From JAGNLA01 sp964472265 (lineage in GTDB: Bacteria; Caldisericota; Caldisericia; JAAYUI01): DNA of 55,871 nt. Every line of letters begins with the position of its first letter. Position 1 is the stretch's first letter. Below are positions 17,424 through 25,948 of this stretch, one piece after another. Under the pieces are notes generated by a model. That model ran no database searches and was not told where the DNA came from. It worked only from the letters and a program-made list of their open reading frames with translations. The stretch spans positions 1 to 55,871 of the forward strand of contig CAYYJO010000004.1 in the NCBI GenBank assembly GCA_964472265.1, given 5' to 3'. A program made the position numbers and the translations under genes.

Positions 17424-18632
17424 ATGAACTTTTCATGGATAGTCGAAAATGAACTGATGATTTCATCAGCGCCGGAATCCAATTTCATGCTCAGGAAGAT
17501 CAGGGAAGCCGGAATAAAGGCTGTTGTTTGTGTGGCTGACAACCCCTTCCCCGAACAGGCATATACCCAGCTTGGCATCGAGCTTCTTCACATCCCGCTG
17601 AAACCAGGGAACCCACCAACCCTTGAAGAGCTAAAACTCTTCATCAGATGGATGTCGTTCATGAACAAAGCCAGACAACCGGTCATGATCTTCTGCGACC
17701 AGGGGTTTGACAGGGCTGGAATGATGGCTGCATGTGACATGATCGTTCACAGAAACTACAGCTCAAGAGACGCTCTTCACGAGATAAGGGAAATCAGGGG
17801 TGACAACGCAATTTCTTCAGCAAAACTTCAGGAGTTTCTGGTCGATTGCGAGTATGTCAAGCCGTTGCTGGTTGACCAGAACGACCAGGACTACTTCAAT
17901 GCGCTCCTCATAACCGACATCCTCAGGCGACGTTGCCCGTGGGACAGGGCGCAGACCCCTGAATCGATGATGCCAAACCTCCTCGAGGAAACCTACGAAA
18001 CGTGGGAGGCAATCCTTGGCAATGACAGCAAGGGTCTTGCTTCTGAGCTTGGGGATGTGCTGCTACAGGTGCTGATGGTTTCAAGGATGATGTCCGAATC
18101 CGAGCGGTTTGACATGAGGGATGTTATGGCTGCAATGTTTGAAAAACTTGTGAAGCGCCATCCGCACGTTTTTGCAGATTCAACTACCGACACACCTGAC
18201 ACGGTTTTGAAGCAGTGGAAGGGTTTGAAGGACAAGGAAGAACGGTCAATCAGGGACATTCCCACGGCTTTGCCAGCGTTTGGAAGAGCCGACAGAATCA
18301 TGTCCTTTGCCAAAAAACTTGGATTTGACTGGCCTAAAATTGATGGCGTTATCGAGAAGGTGCATGAGGAAATCGCTGAACTTGTCGAAGCGCTGAGTCT
18401 CGATTCACACGAGAAGATTCTTGCCGAATTTGGAGACGTTTTGTTTGTAATGCTCAATCTTGCGAGATTCCTTAAGGTAAATCCTGAACTAGCCCTGCAT
18501 GAGACGCTCAACAAATTCGTGGAGAGGTTTTCAAAAATCGAAGAGCGAGCAAAAGACATTGGCAAACCCATTGAGATGATGTCACTTGAGGAAATGGATG
18601 CGATCTGGAACGAGGCCAAACGTGGCCATTGA
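17424..18632 (+). CDS. Dual-specificity-phosphatase-like domain fused to tandem MazG NTP pyrophosphohydrolase
   Basis: 402 residues from ATG 17424 (AGGAG 4 nt upstream). The first 150 or so residues look like a cysteine phosphatase: VVCVADNPFPEQAYTQLGI, then FCDQGFDRAG with C91 and R97 in the CX5R active-site loop, though the usual His before Cys is Phe. Residues from about 160 form two MazG modules, with RRRCPWDRAQTPESM and LLEETYETWEAI, then a second EExxE helix KVHEEIAELVEAL and the ExxD-type EFGDVLFVMLNLA. MazG hydrolyses non-canonical or excess NTPs to NMP plus PPi. A phosphatase-MazG fusion is unusual; a combined NTP-to-nucleoside or alarmone-degrading role is inference only. Confidence 0.85.
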   Translation: MNFSWIVENELMISSAPESNFMLRKIREAGIKAVVCVADNPFPEQAYTQLGIELLHIPLKPGNPPTLEELKLFIRWMSFMNKARQPVMIFCDQGFDRAGMMAACDMIVHRNYSSRDALHEIREIRGDNAISSAKLQEFLVDCEYVKPLLVDQNDQDYFNALLITDILRRRCPWDRAQTPESMMPNLLEETYETWEAILGNDSKGLASELGDVLLQVLMVSRMMSESERFDMRDVMAAMFEKLVKRHPHVFADSTTDTPDTVLKQWKGLKDKEERSIRDIPTALPAFGRADRIMSFAKKLGFDWPKIDGVIEKVHEEIAELVEALSLDSHEKILAEFGDVLFVMLNLARFLKVNPELALHETLNKFVERFSKIEERAKDIGKPIEMMSLEEMDAIWNEAKRGH

Positions 18633-19374
18633 CAGCATTTCCGAGACCATTGCCGGCGACACCCAATATTACGCAATCGGGAACAAGATAGAGAAAAATT
18701 ATGGATCAACCTTGATTTTCAACACTGAATTCAAAGTCTGGTCGTGTAACATGGCAAGGGATTTTGAGGAAGGTTTTGAGCTTCGGGCTGTAGAAATTTT
18801 TTTTGCTTCCAAAGGAATAGATTTTTGCAGGGCATTTGTGCTCTCGGACAAATCAGAACAGCTTGAACGGTTTTCTACCGAAGGCTTCAGACAAACAAGC
18901 TCTCAGATTGGTTTCTGGATAGACAAGTATGATCCTGTCGTCGACCCGTCATTCTCCTTCGAGCCGGTTGAGTCAGAAAGCCAGAAGAAATCTTATCTGG
19001 ATTTGCACAGGCTTGAAGCGCTTGAACACAAGACGCCGGAAGAGCTGATTGATTCAATAGGCGCACAGAGGCTGGACAAGGGACAGGACAAAAGAATGAG
19101 ATGGTTCCTTGTTTTCAAAGACGGAAAGCTTGCTGGATCAGTTGGCATCCTTTTGCTTGAAAAATCGGCAAGAATCAAAAATCCCTACACCCTTCCAGAG
19201 TTTCGTGGCAAGGGGATTGGTGCAAAAGCCTGTCATTTTGTCGACAGGCTGGCCTTTGAAAGTGGTGCGCAGGGAATAAGCGTTTATGCCCAGCCAAATT
19301 CAGGCGGATTCAAACTTTACACGAAGATGGGCTTTTCTCAGATACTTGAGCATAAAATATTGATGAAACCTTGA
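18622..19374 (+). CDS. GNAT-family N-acetyltransferase
   Basis: Cytosolic acyl-CoA-dependent acetyltransferase of unknown substrate. About 250 residues from GTG 18622; the frame extends upstream inside the MazG gene, but the GTG overlaps that stop by only 11 nt and has GAGG upstream. The GNAT fold is in the C-terminal half: a strand with AGSVGILLLEKSARI, the acetyl-CoA loop LPEFRGKGIGAKACHF (Q/R-x-x-G-x-G/A type), and ending GGFKLYTKMGFSQI. The N-terminal half (1-110) has no clear family. It is the last gene of the mfd unit; a new promoter follows. Confidence 0.8.
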   Translation: MAIDSISETIAGDTQYYAIGNKIEKNYGSTLIFNTEFKVWSCNMARDFEEGFELRAVEIFFASKGIDFCRAFVLSDKSEQLERFSTEGFRQTSSQIGFWIDKYDPVVDPSFSFEPVESESQKKSYLDLHRLEALEHKTPEELIDSIGAQRLDKGQDKRMRWFLVFKDGKLAGSVGILLLEKSARIKNPYTLPEFRGKGIGAKACHFVDRLAFESGAQGISVYAQPNSGGFKLYTKMGFSQILEHKILMKP

Positions 19375-19387
19375 TTTAATTAAAGAC

Positions 19388-19396
19388 TGCTATAAT
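19388..19396 (+). promoter_or_regulatory. Extended -10 promoter of the DUF6485 gene
   Basis: TGCTATAAT: perfect -10 (19391-19396) with the TGn extension and no good -35 at 17 nt. The ATG at 19403 is 7 nt downstream, the expected transcription start, and there is no ribosome-binding site, so the mRNA is probably leaderless. Confidence 0.6.
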
Positions 19397-19402
19397 TGCA
19401 TC

Positions 19403-19594
19403 ATGGAATGCAAAAAGGACAAGAATTTGTCAAAATGTAACTGCACTTACGAACCGTGCTCTCGAAAAGGAGTCTGCTGCGACTGCCTTTCATTTCATAG
19501 ATCACAGGGGGAACTCCCAGCCTGCTATTTTACTACCCAGGAGGAAAAAACTTATGACCGCTCAATCGAATTCTTCATCTCAAAACGCAAATAG
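19403..19594 (+). CDS. Small cysteine-rich DUF6485 family protein
   Basis: 63 residues, cytosolic, function unknown. Seven Cys in the first half (CKKDKNLSKCNC, PCSRKGVCCDCLSFH) suggest a zinc or iron-sulfur site. The pattern ending GELPACYF-x-EEKTYDRSIEFFI matches small conserved proteins of anaerobes annotated DUF6485. The start ATG at 19403 is set by the extended -10 promoter. The 3' end overlaps the next gene by 41 nt in another frame, whose ribosome-binding site lies inside this gene, so the two are translationally linked. Confidence 0.8.
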   Translation: MECKKDKNLSKCNCTYEPCSRKGVCCDCLSFHRSQGELPACYFTTQEEKTYDRSIEFFISKRK

Positions 19595-20339
19595 CTGGAA
19601 TCCGTCGCCGTCACACGGTGAAGGGTCGCTTGGCTACGAAGCTATAAACAGGCTCATGCTCTATGGTTTCCTCGGCTATCTTCCTGAGGATGCATCCAGA
19701 GCCTTGATCCTCTCTGGCCCGAAGCAGGCCGAAATGGCTATTTTGCTTGAAGAAAACGGGTATGAGGTCGTAATGCTGTGCGATCCAGATTCCGAAAAAC
19801 CTGGCTGTGTTCAGACCACTTTGGACAAAATGGAACCTGAATCTTTTGATATCGTTGTTGCTCCTGGATGGCTCTCTGATCATGGAATGACCGAAAAAAC
19901 TGCCAGACAGGCCAAAGAGGCTCTCAAAGACAAAGGTCTGTTCGTCAGTTCAATTGCTGGCAGGTTTGCAGCTGCAATGGATTTGGCTTCGGTTTCTGTC
20001 GAGGCTTCAAAACTCGTTGTCGAAGGTGATGAAGCCGGATCGTGGCATGGAACCAGCGAACTTTACAACCCGAACGAGCTGATCTGCATGCTTGAAGCCA
20101 TTGGGTTTGAAGTGGTTGATCTGTTTGGCTGGCAGATGGCCATGTCACACATGAATGTAAAAAAGCTGGAAACGTCACAGTGGAGCGATGAAGAGCTGGA
20201 TGGGTTGCTCGATCTGGAGTTCAGGCTTGGTCAGGAGCGGTCGCTTCTTGGCTGCGCTCCAACAATCCAGTTCATCGCAAAGAAAACCACAATCTCTGCT
20301 GAAGAAGATTTTACAGTGACACCATCAGACGTTCATTAG
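19554..20339 (+). CDS. Methyltransferase-like protein (class I SAM fold, divergent)
   Basis: 261 residues, ATG 19554 with AGGAGG 9-10 nt upstream. The middle looks like a Rossmann methyltransferase: ALILSGPKQAEMAILLEENGYEVVMLCDPD (strand-helix-strand at the usual SAM-binding place), FDIVVAPGWLSDHGM, and KEALKDKGLFVSSIAG, then NPNELICMLEAIGFEVVDLFGW, typical of the C-terminal half of such enzymes. The usual GxGxG loop is replaced by SGPKQ, so SAM binding is not certain. The N-terminus is a low-complexity Ser/Asn stretch. The end overlaps the convergent ymdB gene by 29 nt. Confidence 0.6.
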   Translation: MTAQSNSSSQNANSWNPSPSHGEGSLGYEAINRLMLYGFLGYLPEDASRALILSGPKQAEMAILLEENGYEVVMLCDPDSEKPGCVQTTLDKMEPESFDIVVAPGWLSDHGMTEKTARQAKEALKDKGLFVSSIAGRFAAAMDLASVSVEASKLVVEGDEAGSWHGTSELYNPNELICMLEAIGFEVVDLFGWQMAMSHMNVKKLETSQWSDEELDGLLDLEFRLGQERSLLGCAPTIQFIAKKTTISAEEDFTVTPSDVH

Positions 20340-21087
20340 ACCTGCATTTGCCTGATTCCTGATCAATGTCCAGCAGCACGGCGCAGAGCCTCACGTCATC
20401 GCTTGCCACATCAAATCTTTTGCGCTTCTGGGTTATCATTTTGGCTATCGGGCCTTCCGGCTTCATGCCGATGACTGAGTAATGAGGGCCGGTCATTCCT
20501 ACATCTGTAAGGAATGCTGTTCCACCCGGCAAAATTCGTTCGTCTGCCGTTTGAACGTGGGTGTGTGTTCCGACAACGGCTGAAACCCTGCCGTCAAGAT
20601 AGATGCCCATCGCCTGTTTTTCGGATGTTGCTTCGGCGTGGAGATCGACCAGAATGCATCTGGTTCTCTGGTGGATTTCAGCGACCATTGCATCTGCGAT
20701 CCTGAACGGGCAGTCAATCGGGTTCATGAACACCCTGCCCATGAGATTCAAAATAGCAAACGGCCCAGCCGGGCCATCCAGCATTATCCAGGGTCTTCCG
20801 GGGTTTCCAGGTGGCAGGTTGGCCGGTCTGCAAACCAGAGGATTCATCTCAAGCAACCCTTCTGTGTCCACCTGATCGTACAGGTGGTTGCCAAGTGTCA
20901 GTCCGTCGCATCCGTGCGAAAGAAGCCATGTCGCAGTCTCAATTGTCAGGCCAAATCCACCGGAGGCGTTCTCTGCATTTGCCACAACATAGTCAATCGA
21001 ATGCTTTTGCCTGAGTTCAGGAACAATCCTGTCAACAGCCTGCCTGCCAGGTTTTCCAATGATGTCGCCAATAAAAAGTACTTTCAA
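20311..21087 (-). CDS. ymdB: YmdB-family metallophosphoesterase (TIGR00282)
   Basis: Binuclear-metal phosphodiesterase; the Bacillus homologue hydrolyses cyclic nucleotides and affects RNase Y-dependent gene expression. 258 residues, TTG start at 21087 with AAAGG 8 nt upstream. Metal ligands of the family are seen in FIGDIIGKPGR, ANAENASGGFG, TLGNHLYDQ, VDLHAEATSEKQA and VGTHTHVQTADE. It lies directly after rny, as in many Firmicutes, but a strong terminator hairpin sits between them, ending 20 nt before this start. Expression must rely on read-through or a promoter inside rny. Confidence 0.93.
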   Translation of the reverse strand: MKVLFIGDIIGKPGRQAVDRIVPELRQKHSIDYVVANAENASGGFGLTIETATWLLSHGCDGLTLGNHLYDQVDTEGLLEMNPLVCRPANLPPGNPGRPWIMLDGPAGPFAILNLMGRVFMNPIDCPFRIADAMVAEIHQRTRCILVDLHAEATSEKQAMGIYLDGRVSAVVGTHTHVQTADERILPGGTAFLTDVGMTGPHYSVIGMKPEGPIAKMITQKRKRFDVASDDVRLCAVLLDIDQESGKCRSNERLMVSL

Positions 21088-21106
21088 AACGATTGCCTTT
21101 CTAAGA

Positions 21107-21133
21107 AAAACCCCCGGACAAACCGGGGGTTTT
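21107..21133 (-). terminator. Rho-independent terminator between rny and ymdB
   Basis: 11-bp GC-rich stem (21107-21117 with 21123-21133), 5-nt loop, and a T-run on the minus strand. It ends the long tig-to-rny unit just 20 nt before the ymdB start. Confidence 0.9.
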
Positions 21134-21143
21134 GTCTGGTTAC

Positions 21144-22688
21144 CTACTGGGCGTTTTCGGTGAATCTCACCTCACGGATGACCGTGACCCTGATTGTGCC
21201 AGGGTAGGTGAGTTCCTTCTCGATTCTTGATGCGATGTCTCGTGCAACCTGCCAGCTCTGGACGTCGTCAACCTCTTTTGGTTCAACGATGACGCGGATT
21301 TCTCGTCCTGCCTGGATGGCGTAGGTCTTTTCAACACCCTTGAAGCTCTTTGCGATGCCTTCGAGCTGTTCAAGTCTCTTGATGTATGCTTCGAGGCTTT
21401 CACGCCTTGCGCCCGGTCTCGATGCCGAGATTGCGTCGCTGGCCTGAATGAGCACCGGGTAGACGCTTGACGGGGAGATGTCTGAGTGGTGGAGTCTGGC
21501 TGCTTCGATGACTTCGAGTGGTTCGTTGTAGCGCTTGAGGATGTCGGCACCGAGTTCATCGTGGCTTCCTTCCTTTTCCCTGTCAACGGCTTTTCCGATG
21601 TCATGGAGCAAACCGGCACGCTTTGCCATGTTCACGTCGAGTCCGAGTTCGCGGGCCATGTGGGCTGCAAGCATCGCAACTTCGATTGAATGGGCAAGGA
21701 CGTTTTGTCCATATGAAGTTCTGAACTTGAGTCGTCCGATGAGTTTGACAAGGTCTGGCTTCATCGATGGGAGACCGATCTCGAGCAGAGCCTGTTCACC
21801 TTCGATTTTGAGCTTTTCTTCAAATTCCTTTGTGGCTTTTTCAACGCATTCCTCGATACGACCCGGATGAATCCTGCCGTCAACGATGAGTTTTTCGAGG
21901 GCGATCTTTCCGATCTCTCTCCTGATTGGGTCAAAGCATGAGATTGTCACAACTTCCGGTGTGTCGTCAACGAGAAGGTCGACGCCGGTTGCAGTTTCGA
22001 ACGTCCTGATGTTGCGTCCCTCGCGACCGATGATTTTTCCCTTGATTTCTTCGGACGGGAGTGGAACGGCTGAAACCGTGACTTCGGATGTATACTCGGA
22101 TGCGATTCTCTGAACAGCGCCAAGGATGATTTCCCTGGACTTGGAGTTGGCTCTTTCAACCGTCTCCTCTTCCATGTTCTTGGCTTTCTGCGCTAGCTCG
22201 TAGCTCATCTTCTGCTTCATGTCCTCGATGATCACGTTCTTTGCCTGGTCTGGAGTGAGGTTTGCTATGCGCTGGAGTTCCTTGGTCTGGCTGGCGATTA
22301 TCTGCTCAACCTTTTCGTGCTTCATGTCCAGCTCTTTTTCACGGGTCTGTATGCCCTGTTCGCGCTTGTTCATTGCTTCGTTGCGCTGCTCGAGCTTGTC
22401 TTCCCTCTGGGCGAGCCTGCGTTCCATCTCGACAAGCTCCTGCCTCTGGGTTCTGAACTCTGATTCCCTTTCGGAAACGATTTTCATCGCTTCGTCGCGG
22501 GCGTTTACGAGGATGGCTTTTTTCTCGGTCTCCCCTTCGAACTTTGCGTCGTCGAGGATCTTCTTGGCTTCAGCCTCAGCCTTCTTCAGTGTGCCATCAG
22601 CTTTCTTGCCAAGCCACTGCGAGCCAAAGTAGTTTCCGATCAGGAAACCTACAATTGCGCCTACAACACCAATAATTGCTTCAATCAT
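21144..22688 (-). CDS. rny: Ribonuclease Y
   Basis: Membrane-anchored endoribonuclease that starts mRNA decay. 514 residues: N-terminal membrane helix (about 3-22), long charged coiled coil (about 25-200), KH domain around KGKIIGREGRNIRTFE, and HD domain with LLHDIGKAVDREKEGSHDELGADI. The start ATG 22688 overlaps the recX stop by 8 nt. The coiled coil is the usual length and no truncation is seen. Its association with ymdB downstream and recA upstream is a common bacterial arrangement. Confidence 0.97.
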   Translation of the reverse strand: MIEAIIGVVGAIVGFLIGNYFGSQWLGKKADGTLKKAEAEAKKILDDAKFEGETEKKAILVNARDEAMKIVSERESEFRTQRQELVEMERRLAQREDKLEQRNEAMNKREQGIQTREKELDMKHEKVEQIIASQTKELQRIANLTPDQAKNVIIEDMKQKMSYELAQKAKNMEEETVERANSKSREIILGAVQRIASEYTSEVTVSAVPLPSEEIKGKIIGREGRNIRTFETATGVDLLVDDTPEVVTISCFDPIRREIGKIALEKLIVDGRIHPGRIEECVEKATKEFEEKLKIEGEQALLEIGLPSMKPDLVKLIGRLKFRTSYGQNVLAHSIEVAMLAAHMARELGLDVNMAKRAGLLHDIGKAVDREKEGSHDELGADILKRYNEPLEVIEAARLHHSDISPSSVYPVLIQASDAISASRPGARRESLEAYIKRLEQLEGIAKSFKGVEKTYAIQAGREIRVIVEPKEVDDVQSWQVARDIASRIEKELTYPGTIRVTVIREVRFTENAQ

Positions 22689-23118
22689 CTTTTGTTTCTC
22701 CGTTTATCTGTGAATGGAGGAATCCAAGCCGGACAAGCTTTAGTTTCAGTTTGTCGCCTTCGTACTTGTCTTTGAGCGACTCTTTTGCCGTTTTCAGTGC
22801 TGCCATCCAGTCTACTTCTTTCAGGGACTCCTCAATAAGTTTCGGCGCCAGTCCAAGTTCAGCCATTTTCATCCTGAGCTTGAGCGGGCCCCAGTATTTT
22901 TTAAGTTTTGCGGAAATGAAAGCTCTCGCAAACTTTTCGTCATCAACCAGCCTGAGTCTCTCGAGTTTTTCGATTGTTTCGTCTATCTCTTCGGCTGTGT
23001 GTTGCTTTCTTTTCAATCTCGACCGTATCTCGGACACCGAGCGGTCTCTTGCCCCAAGGAGCCTGAATGAATCATCAAGCGCCTTGCTTTGTCGCTTCGG
23101 CCTTCTTTGAAAGGCCAT
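22681..23118 (-). CDS. recX: RecX, RecA regulator
   Basis: Binds and modulates RecA filaments. About 145 residues from ATG 23118, which has GGAGG close upstream and starts inside the last codons of recA; an upstream in-frame start at 23142 is less likely. Helical repeats typical of RecX are visible: DDSFRLLGARDRSVSEIRSRLKRKQHT, EKLERLRLVDDEKFARAFISAKL, LKLRMKMAELGLAPKLIEESL. It overlaps recA by 44 nt and rny by 8 nt, so it is translated within the recA operon. Confidence 0.92.
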   Translation of the reverse strand: MAFQRRPKRQSKALDDSFRLLGARDRSVSEIRSRLKRKQHTAEEIDETIEKLERLRLVDDEKFARAFISAKLKKYWGPLKLRMKMAELGLAPKLIEESLKEVDWMAALKTAKESLKDKYEGDKLKLKLVRLGFLHSQINGETKDD

Positions 23119-24103
23119 ACGCCTCCATGATCTTTGTCTCAATCTGGTTCATGATTTCAGGTTTGCCGGAGAGTGTTTCCCTTGCGTTGTCGCGACCCTG
23201 TCCGAGTCTTTCGCCACCGTAGCTGAACCAGGTTCCGCTCTTTTCGATGATGTTGAGGTCAACGCCCATTGAAAGAAGCTGGGATTCCCTGCTGATTCCG
23301 TAACCGAAGATAAGGTCGAAGACGCAGTTGTGATAAGGTGGGGCAACCTTGTTTTTGACGACCTTCACCTTCACTTCTGAACCCTGAATCTTGTCCCCGT
23401 CTTTGAGTGTTTCGCCGCGTTTGACTTCAAGCCTTACGGTTGAGTAGAACTTGAGCGCCCTTCCGCCTGTGGTGGTTTCGGGGTTTCCGAACATGACGCC
23501 GATTTTTTCCCTGATCTGGTTGATGAAGACGCCGCATGTCCTGCTCTTGCTCATAGCTCCTGTCAGCTTTCTCATGGCCTGGCTCATCAGCCTTGCCTGG
23601 AGACCAACGACAGAGTCGCCCATTTCACCTTCGAGTTCCGCTCTTGGAACCAGGGCTGCAACAGAGTCGATGACAAAAAGGTCGATTGCGCCTGATCTTG
23701 TCAGGATTTCAGCGATTTCAAGCGCCTGTTCGCCTGAATCGGGCTGGGAGATGATGAGTTCCGACAGGTTGACTCCCAGTCTTTCTGCATACGATGGGTC
23801 AAGGGCGTGTTCGGCGTCGATGAAGACAGCCTTGCCACCCTGTTTCTGGCACGATGCAATTGTCGTGAGCGCAACGGTTGTCTTTCCTGAGCCTTCAGAA
23901 CCGTAAATTTCGACGATTCTGCCCCTTGGCAAGCCACCAACACCCAAAGCGATGTCAAGTGACAAAATGCCGGTCGGAATCACCTCAACAGCCATTCTGC
24001 CAAAGCCGTCGCCAAGCTTCATGACCGTACCCTTGCCAAACTGCTTTTCAATCGAGGCAAGTGCAGACTCTAAAGCCTTGTCCTTTTCGGTGCCTTTCTC
24101 CAT
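23075..24103 (-). CDS. recA: Recombinase RecA
   Basis: DNA strand-exchange ATPase and SOS co-protease. 342 residues from ATG 24103, which has GGAGG upstream and shares one base with the thpR stop (TGATG). Walker A GSEGSGKTT, the DNA-binding loops around LEGEMGDSVVGLQARLMSQA and INQIREKIGVMFGNPETTTGG, and Walker B LFVIDSVAAL are all canonical. No LexA-type box is seen directly upstream, as the gene is internal to an operon. It is read together with ClpXP and Lon, proteases that handle stress substrates. Confidence 0.98.
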   Translation of the reverse strand: MEKGTEKDKALESALASIEKQFGKGTVMKLGDGFGRMAVEVIPTGILSLDIALGVGGLPRGRIVEIYGSEGSGKTTVALTTIASCQKQGGKAVFIDAEHALDPSYAERLGVNLSELIISQPDSGEQALEIAEILTRSGAIDLFVIDSVAALVPRAELEGEMGDSVVGLQARLMSQAMRKLTGAMSKSRTCGVFINQIREKIGVMFGNPETTTGGRALKFYSTVRLEVKRGETLKDGDKIQGSEVKVKVVKNKVAPPYHNCVFDLIFGYGISRESQLLSMGVDLNIIEKSGTWFSYGGERLGQGRDNARETLSGKPEIMNQIETKIMEAYGLSKKAEATKQGA

Positions 24104-24654
24104 CAATGTCCTCCGAGTTCTTTCCGCCAAAGCGGTGTATAGATTGACCCTGCCGGGTTGAGTTCAGATTTTATGAATTCCAGAGCAATAAAATTCTGGG
24201 TTTGCTGGAGGTTTGGCAGCAAGTCCATTGCCTCTTTCAAACCCTTGGGTTTTTCATTTTTGATGCGTGCGAGAGTTAGGTGACCAACAAATTCCTTCTC
24301 CTCAGGAGTAAAGCCGAATCCTTGAGTGATCTGGTCAATTTGTCTGGCAAGGTTTGCCAGTCTGCCGCAATCGATTCCGTACCAGACAACCCTTGGATTC
24401 GACAACTTCGGGAAAACGCCAGGGTTTGAAAACCTGAAATCCATTGGCCCAAGTTCAAGATTATCAAGATTCGATGATATTTTTGGGATAATGGATTCAT
24501 CGGTGTCGCCAAGGAATTTCAACGTTAAGTGGAAGTTTCCTTGCTTTGTAAAGTTTGCTTCAAGACCTGATTTTTTGAGGTGTGAAACGCATGACGAAAG
24601 GAACTGCTCCGATTCCTGGGGCAGCGAAAGGGCGATAAAGGTTCTAAGCTTCAA
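24103..24654 (-). CDS. thpR: RNA 2',3'-cyclic phosphodiesterase (2H family)
   Basis: Hydrolyses 2',3'-cyclic phosphate ends of RNA. About 183 residues if TTG 24654 is the start (MKLRTFIALSLP, the family's usual beginning, with AAGGGG upstream); ATG 24684 would give 193. Both catalytic HxTx motifs are present, HLTLKFLG and HLTLARIK, about 85 residues apart, defining the 2H phosphoesterase fold. It overlaps rimO upstream by 11 nt (or 41) and recA downstream by 1 nt. The thpR-recA pairing is known from several bacterial groups. Confidence 0.92.
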   Translation of the reverse strand: MKLRTFIALSLPQESEQFLSSCVSHLKKSGLEANFTKQGNFHLTLKFLGDTDESIIPKISSNLDNLELGPMDFRFSNPGVFPKLSNPRVVWYGIDCGRLANLARQIDQITQGFGFTPEEKEFVGHLTLARIKNEKPKGLKEAMDLLPNLQQTQNFIALEFIKSELNPAGSIYTPLWRKELGGH

Positions 24655-25948
24655 CCTTTTCCCCTTCAAGGTCGTATCCGTCATAGGCTGTGACCTTGAC
24701 CATCACGATGTCTCCATCCTCAATGTCTTCACCCTCAACCTTTATCGTGCAGTCGATTTCGGGTGCGTCAGCCTTTGTTCTTCCGATTGATGCGCCAACA
24801 TCGCTGTAGTCGATGATAGCCTGGACAATTTTGCCAACCTTCGCCTTGTTTGCTTCAAGAACAATGGTTTGTTCAAGCTCCATGATCTCTTTGCAGCGCA
24901 GTTCGGCGATTCCAACCGGTGGATATTTCATGTCAAAAGCTTTTGTGCCTGGTTCTGGTGAGAACGGGAAGACTCCAAGCCTGTCGAATTTTGTTTCCTT
25001 AACGAATTCGGAAAGCTCTGCAAATTCAACCTCAGTTTCACCCGGGAATCCTGTGATCAGCGAGGTTCTTACGGTTGCATCCCTGAAATTTTTTCTGATG
25101 TCAGAAATGAGGTTTGCGATGCCATCTTTGTCTGGCTTCGGCCTTTCCATGTTTTCAAGGACAACTTTCGAGACATGCTGGATTGGGATGTCGAAATACT
25201 GGAGAACCTTTGGCGTGTTGAAACCTTCGAGGATTTTCTGGGTAAGGTGCATCGGATTGAGATATTGGACCCTGATCCAGTCCAAACCGTTGATTTTCGA
25301 GAGTTCGCCAAGGAGTTTTGGAAGGTCGTAGTCGAGATCGAGGCCGACAATTGAGGTGTCCTGTGCAATGAGGATCAACTCTCTGGCACCGTTTTCAACT
25401 AATGCTCCGGCTTCGGCCACAAGCTCTTTAAGCGGGAAACTGTGGTATGGGCCGCGAATTGAAGGGATGGTGCAGAATGTGCAGGCATGGGAACAACCTT
25501 CAGCGACACGGAGATAGGCCACATGTGGAAGCGTGAGCTGGAGTCTTGGAAGAATTGCGCCCTGAGGAGAATTTCTAACCGATGAGACAAACATTTTTTC
25601 CTTGATGGCCTTTGTGGATTGGTCGTTTATTCCGGTGCCAAGCCATGAATCGACCAGTGGATAGTCGGTTTTGAGTTTTTCTCCGAGCATCTGGGGCAGA
25701 CAGCCAGTGACGACGATTCTTTTGATTCTGCCTTCTTTTTTCAGCTCGATTGCGTTTTCGATGACTTCGAAGCTCTCATCCCTTGAAGATTGCAGGAAGG
25801 AGCAGGTGTTGATGAAAAGCGTGTCGCATTCTTCAGGGTCAAAGGCGATCTCGTAGCCGTCGGTTGCCACCTGTGCCATGATCTGTTCAGCGTCAACCAG
25901 CGCTTTAGGGCATCCGAGGGCGATTATTGCAACGCGTTCTTTCTTCAT
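24644..25948 (-). CDS. rimO: Ribosomal protein S12 methylthiotransferase RimO
   Basis: Radical-SAM enzyme that methylthiolates an Asp of ribosomal protein S12. 434 residues in three parts: UPF0004 N-terminal domain with its cluster cysteines (ALGCPKALVDAEQIM, INTCSFLQ, VTGCLPQM), radical SAM domain with CSHACTFCTIPSIRG (CxxxCxxC), and a C-terminal TRAM domain of about 65 residues. The ALGCPKN-like start distinguishes RimO from MiaB. ATG 25948 overlaps the lon stop by 4 nt. Confidence 0.95.
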   Translation of the reverse strand: MKKERVAIIALGCPKALVDAEQIMAQVATDGYEIAFDPEECDTLFINTCSFLQSSRDESFEVIENAIELKKEGRIKRIVVTGCLPQMLGEKLKTDYPLVDSWLGTGINDQSTKAIKEKMFVSSVRNSPQGAILPRLQLTLPHVAYLRVAEGCSHACTFCTIPSIRGPYHSFPLKELVAEAGALVENGARELILIAQDTSIVGLDLDYDLPKLLGELSKINGLDWIRVQYLNPMHLTQKILEGFNTPKVLQYFDIPIQHVSKVVLENMERPKPDKDGIANLISDIRKNFRDATVRTSLITGFPGETEVEFAELSEFVKETKFDRLGVFPFSPEPGTKAFDMKYPPVGIAELRCKEIMELEQTIVLEANKAKVGKIVQAIIDYSDVGASIGRTKADAPEIDCTIKVEGEDIEDGDIVMVKVTAYDGYDLEGEKVEA

